From positions 1,488,001 to 1,552,000 of the forward strand of contig CP071032.1 of the NCBI GenBank assembly GCA_017134815.1: 64,000 nt of DNA. The letters are read 5' to 3'. The notes below the pieces were generated by a model. That model was not told the origin of the DNA and did not search any database. It was given only the letters and a program-made list of their open reading frames with translations. A program made the translations under genes and the position numbers. How positions within the stretch are numbered: position 1 is the first letter of the stretch; each line of letters opens with the position of its first letter. Shown here piece after piece: positions 60,883 through 64,000 of the stretch. The DNA is from Lentisphaerota bacterium. Its GTDB lineage: Bacteria > Verrucomicrobiota > Lentisphaeria > Victivallales > Victivallaceae.

Positions 60883-62643
60883 ATGTTTGAGCTGATTATC
60901 AGGCAGCCGGATCAGGGAGATGCGCTTGGCAAGCTGGTGCCGGGGTCCTATCTGGTGGGATCCGGAGCAGATTGTCACATCCAGTTCAACCGTCCTGAAA
61001 TATCCGGACGCCATGCTCAGTTTATCCTCCGGAACAATCAGCTGACAGTTATTGATCTTGACAGCTCAAACGGCACCTGTATTGACGGCAGTCAGGTGCA
61101 GCCTAATGAACCAAGGGAAGTTCAGATTGGAGCGACAGTATCCATTGGAATGGTCAAAATTATCTGCAAAGGGCCGGAATCATCAGATCTGGTAAATAGC
61201 AAAGCGGAAAAAACAAAGCCAAACCCGGAAAAAGAAAAGCGACTGAAATCAATCAGTCGGGAACTTAAAAAAGCCAGCCGCGACTCGTCTTCAGAGCGCA
61301 GCTCCGAGAAGGAAAAAATTCCACTGCTTAAAATATCCGGAATTTCTGAAAATGTCAGGCCTCTGGTTCAGGAAATTAAAAAACGAGCCCATCTTGAACT
61401 GCTGAAGCGCCTGAATCTCAAAAAAATGGCCCTTTCCGGCATTTCTGAGCACGAGCTCGAGGAAAAAGCCAAAGCGACAATTACTGAAATTCTTTCTGAA
61501 CTGACAATTCCTTTGCCGAAAGGGGTTAAACTTGAACAGGTCGAACGTGAGCTTGTACAGGAAGCGATCGGCCTTGGACCACTTGAGTACCTGACCGCTC
61601 TTGATGAAATAACTGAAATCATGGTCAACGGCCCGGACAGTGTTTATGTCGAATCCAAAGGAACGCTTTACCGCACGGACACGGCGTTTGCCGACAACGC
61701 TCAGGTTCTATCGGCCATTGAGCGAATAGTTTCGCCGCTGGGGCGCCGGATCGACGAAAGTTCTCCAATGGTTGACGCCCGCCTGCCTGACGGTTCCCGG
61801 GTGAATGCCATAATCCCGCCCCTTTCTCTGGCAGGGCCTTCGATTACCATACGTAAATTCTCAAAAACCCCGTTTCAAATTAGCGATCTGATAAATTTCG
61901 GCACTGTCACTGAAGAAATGGCAGAGTTTCTTAGAGCCTGTGTAAAGGTGCGCAAAAATATTATTATTTCAGGAGGAACCGGTTCCGGTAAGACCACCTT
62001 GTTAAACGTCTTAAGCTCGTATCTGCCGAACCGGGAACGTATAATAACAATTGAAGACGCTGCCGAACTCCAACTGCATCAGGAGCACATTGTACGGCTC
62101 GAATCCAGGCCGCCAAATATTGAGGGTAAAGGTGCAATAACAATCCGGGATCTGGTGCGCAATTCTCTGCGTATGCGCCCGGACCGAATTGTTGTTGGAG
62201 AGTGTCGCGGAGGTGAAGCTCTCGATATGCTGCAGGCAATGAATACAGGTCACGACGGCTCTCTGACAACCGTCCATGCCAATACCCCCAGAGATGCACT
62301 TGCCAGGCTTGAAACTCTTGTCCTGATGGCGGGGTTTGACTTGCCCCTGCGGGCCATTCGCGAGCAGATTGCGTCAGCTATAAATATTATTGTTCAAGTT
62401 AACCGGGAACGTGACGGGTCACGTAAAATCACTCATATAAGTGAAATCACCAAAATGGAAGGCGAAGTCATTACCCTGCAGGATATATTCATATTCAAAC
62501 ATGAAGGGTGGGATGATAACAATCGCATAACCGGCAGTCATCGCCCGACTGGTAATGTACCAACATTTATGGAAGATATCGCAAGAGCCAAAATCGCGCT
62601 GGACATCTCGATTTTTGATAATGAAAAATGGAGAAACCACTGA
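60883..62643 (+). CDS. cpaF: Tad pilus ATPase CpaF with N-terminal FHA domain
   Basis: CpaF/TadA is the hexameric ATPase that powers Flp pilus assembly. The 586-residue protein begins with an FHA domain (about residues 1-97: [37 protein letters not shown]), which binds phosphothreonine. A charged linker follows to about residue 150. The secretion-ATPase core has Walker [13 protein letters not shown] at about 363-374, the Asp box [10 protein letters not shown] and Walker B/His box ([27 protein letters not shown]). The FHA fusion suggests control by protein phosphorylation. GGAGG precedes the ATG. Its TGA overlaps the tadB ATG. Confidence 0.94.
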   Translation: MFELIIRQPDQGDALGKLVPGSYLVGSGADCHIQFNRPEISGRHAQFILRNNQLTVIDLDSSNGTCIDGSQVQPNEPREVQIGATVSIGMVKIICKGPESSDLVNSKAEKTKPNPEKEKRLKSISRELKKASRDSSSERSSEKEKIPLLKISGISENVRPLVQEIKKRAHLELLKRLNLKKMALSGISEHELEEKAKATITEILSELTIPLPKGVKLEQVERELVQEAIGLGPLEYLTALDEITEIMVNGPDSVYVESKGTLYRTDTAFADNAQVLSAIERIVSPLGRRIDESSPMVDARLPDGSRVNAIIPPLSLAGPSITIRKFSKTPFQISDLINFGTVTEEMAEFLRACVKVRKNIIISGGTGSGKTTLLNVLSSYLPNRERIITIEDAAELQLHQEHIVRLESRPPNIEGKGAITIRDLVRNSLRMRPDRIVVGECRGGEALDMLQAMNTGHDGSLTTVHANTPRDALARLETLVLMAGFDLPLRAIREQIASAINIIVQVNRERDGSRKITHISEITKMEGEVITLQDIFIFKHEGWDDNNRITGSHRPTGNVPTFMEDIARAKIALDISIFDNEKWRNH

Positions 62644-63533
62644 TGCAGATTCTCACTTCACCTTTTCTACCCGCAGTTTGCGCATTTATTGCCGTAACTC
62701 TGGCAACACTGGTGATTGTAGATTTTTTCAGCTATGTTTCCGGCAGGTATAAAGAAAGGTACCTGAAGGAAGCGGCAGTTGAGCTTGATGATGTACTTCT
62801 GCAGATGCCGCCCTCCAGAGTGTTTGACTTCAGTCTGGCGATATCCGGCATAGCCGCCTTTATGACATTCGGCTTTTACGCAGCCGGCAGCGGCGCTTTT
62901 GCCCTGCCCAAGGGGATATTTCTGTCATTGCTGGTTGCTGTAATTTCTTTTCCGGCACCGCGCCTTATTCTAAGGTTTATCAGGAAGAAGCGGCTGGAAA
63001 AATTCAATGAGCAGCTGGAAGACGCCTTGAACTCAATCGCCAGCTCACTAAAAGCTGGATTCAGCATCAATCAGGCACTCGAATCAATTGCAGCTGAAAA
63101 TAAACGCCCGATTTCTGTTGAGTTCAGATTGCTGGTTCAGGAGATAAGGCTTGGCGTTTCTCTGGACAAAGCTCTGGATAATATGTGCGGACGCCTCGGA
63201 AGCGATGATATGGAGCTAATTGCCACGGCGATAATAACCGCCAGGCAGACCGGCGGGGAACTTACCGCCATTCTCGAACGACTGGCTGGGGTCATCCGGG
63301 AACGCGTCAGGATTAACAATCGGCTCAGGGCAATGACAGCTCAGGGCAAGCTGCAGGCAGCCCTGATTGGTATTATGCCGTTTGCATTACTCTTTATGAT
63401 GTGTAAAATAGTACCAGATACCATGGATCATTTTTTTGGGTCTCTGGTTGGAATATTTTCGCTGATTCTGGTGTGCGGCATGGTTATAACCGGCGCGCTG
63501 GTAATTAAAAAAATAACAACGATAGACATTTAG
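62643..63533 (+). CDS. tadB: Tad pilus inner-membrane platform protein TadB
   Basis: The product is 296 residues of the TadB family (GspF-like). Membrane helices lie near the N-terminus (about 10-30), in the middle (about 75-115) and at the C-terminus (about 240-290). The cytoplasmic domain carries NEQLEDALNSIASSLKAGFS, IREQVRLGVSLDKAL-like wording (actual VQEIRLGVSLDKALDNM) and TARQTGGELTAILERLAGVI, the T2SSF signature. A frame from 62628 exists, but ATG at 62643 overlaps the cpaF TGA (TGATG) with GGAGAA upstream. It forms the pilus platform together with TadC. Confidence 0.92.
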   Translation: MQILTSPFLPAVCAFIAVTLATLVIVDFFSYVSGRYKERYLKEAAVELDDVLLQMPPSRVFDFSLAISGIAAFMTFGFYAAGSGAFALPKGIFLSLLVAVISFPAPRLILRFIRKKRLEKFNEQLEDALNSIASSLKAGFSINQALESIAAENKRPISVEFRLLVQEIRLGVSLDKALDNMCGRLGSDDMELIATAIITARQTGGELTAILERLAGVIRERVRINNRLRAMTAQGKLQAALIGIMPFALLFMMCKIVPDTMDHFFGSLVGIFSLILVCGMVITGALVIKKITTIDI

Positions 63534-63543
63534 GAGAGCGAAA

Positions 63544-64000
63544 ATGACCGGTGGAAATTTTTCAACTTTAACTTTTGCCGCGGCATTATGTGCTGGAATT
63601 TCGGCAACCTGCATCCTGCTGTTGCTGCAGCTGCTGCTGGAAAAAGTCCAGGTTGAAAAAAAACTGGACAACGAACTCAAAAAAGCGCTCCCTCTCATGC
63701 TGCGGATAGTCATGCCGCTGGCACCAAATGCCCGTTTTATCGCACGCATGCCGTTCATGATGAACAAAACCCGAAAAACCTCAGAACAATTGCTGATGGC
63801 AGGCTACAGCGACATAGTCAGTGCAGAAGACTTTATTGCTGCACGTACTTTGCTTATCCTGCTGGGGCTGATCTTCTGGCTCATGGCTTCACTTTACGGG
63901 CATCCCATGCTCGGACTTGTAATGCTGATGGCCCTGCACTTTTACCCGGGGGCCTGGCTTAAAAAAACGGTTAAAAACCGTCATAACAGTATCCTGCGCG
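63544..64000 (+). CDS. tadC: Tad pilus inner-membrane platform protein TadC, cut by window edge
   Basis: The open frame starts at ATG 63544, ten bases after tadB, with AGGAG eight bases upstream. It runs to the window end without a stop: 152 residues are visible. An N-terminal membrane helix (about residues 9-32), the EQLLMAGYSDIVSAEDFIAA segment and later helices with RTLLILLGLIFWLMASLYG match TadC/GspF-type platform proteins. A Leu/Met-rich region with a PGAWLKKTVKNR motif follows, also typical. The C-terminal half with the second T2SSF helices lies beyond the window. Confidence 0.85.
   Translation, partial: MTGGNFSTLTFAAALCAGISATCILLLLQLLLEKVQVEKKLDNELKKALPLMLRIVMPLAPNARFIARMPFMMNKTRKTSEQLLMAGYSDIVSAEDFIAARTLLILLGLIFWLMASLYGHPMLGLVMLMALHFYPGAWLKKTVKNRHNSILR

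Noticed and set aside
1..64000. Mobile elements, prophage or CRISPR arrays
   Set aside because: No transposase, integrase, phage structural genes or regularly spaced direct repeats were seen.

Overview
This window comes from a Gram-negative bacterial chromosome using the standard code, with roughly mid-forties percent G+C by eye. The strongest taxonomic clue is a run of genes at 45.5-55.5 kb whose order and domain make-up match the Akkermansia Amuc_1098-Amuc_1102 pilus-like locus: secretin, a protein with type-3-like calcium repeats, a PilO-like anchor, PilM and a small exported protein. That locus is typical of the Planctomycetes-Verrucomicrobia-Lentisphaerae (PVC) group, so I infer a PVC member, probably Lentisphaerota or a relative. 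This rests on recollection of families and not on a search. I see no phage, insertion sequence, transposon or CRISPR array; the window looks like core chromosome with lineage-specific envelope genes.

Layout. At 0-16.5 kb there are mixed housekeeping and envelope genes: a truncated left-edge gene, a lactonase-type beta-propeller, PPK2 polyphosphate kinase, RlmN coupled to a membrane glycosyltransferase, MgtE, TsaE/ThiL, cardiolipin synthase, a lipoprotein plus parvulin chaperone pair, a pteridine-reductase-like SDR and an NtrC-type response regulator. An AT-rich gene-free gap follows. At 17-26 kb lie ArgG with a clear terminator, an MscS channel, family-4 uracil-DNA glycosylase, and a minus-strand run (YjbQ, TPR protein, TolQ/ExbB-like channel, thioredoxin reductase, aromatic amino-acid permease), then TrmH. 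At 26-38 kb lie a K+ channel coupled to a large AsmA-like protein, a small acidic protein, a lone OppB-type permease with a big periplasmic insertion, and a TetR-adaptor-RND efflux set followed by tRNA-Val(UAC).

At 38-45 kb there is a two-gene module (zinc-ribbon/HTH regulator and an 834-residue six-TM protein), small membrane proteins, the di-iron repair protein Ric and an M28 peptidase lipoprotein. At 45-57 kb sits the Amuc_1098-1102-like locus with two tandem secretins and a PilM-PilN fusion, preceded by secG and tpiA. The right end has a queuosine-precursor transporter, threonine synthase and the start of a Tad pilus locus (cpaB, FHA-cpaF, tadB, tadC truncated by the window edge).

How they work together. 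Much of the window serves the cell envelope: outer-membrane secretins and their inner-membrane platform, Tad pilus assembly, a periplasmic chaperone, an AsmA-like protein, efflux, mechanosensing and lipid synthesis. The best candidates for under-described biology are the tandem-secretin locus and the zinc-ribbon regulator/membrane-protein module with its inverted repeats.
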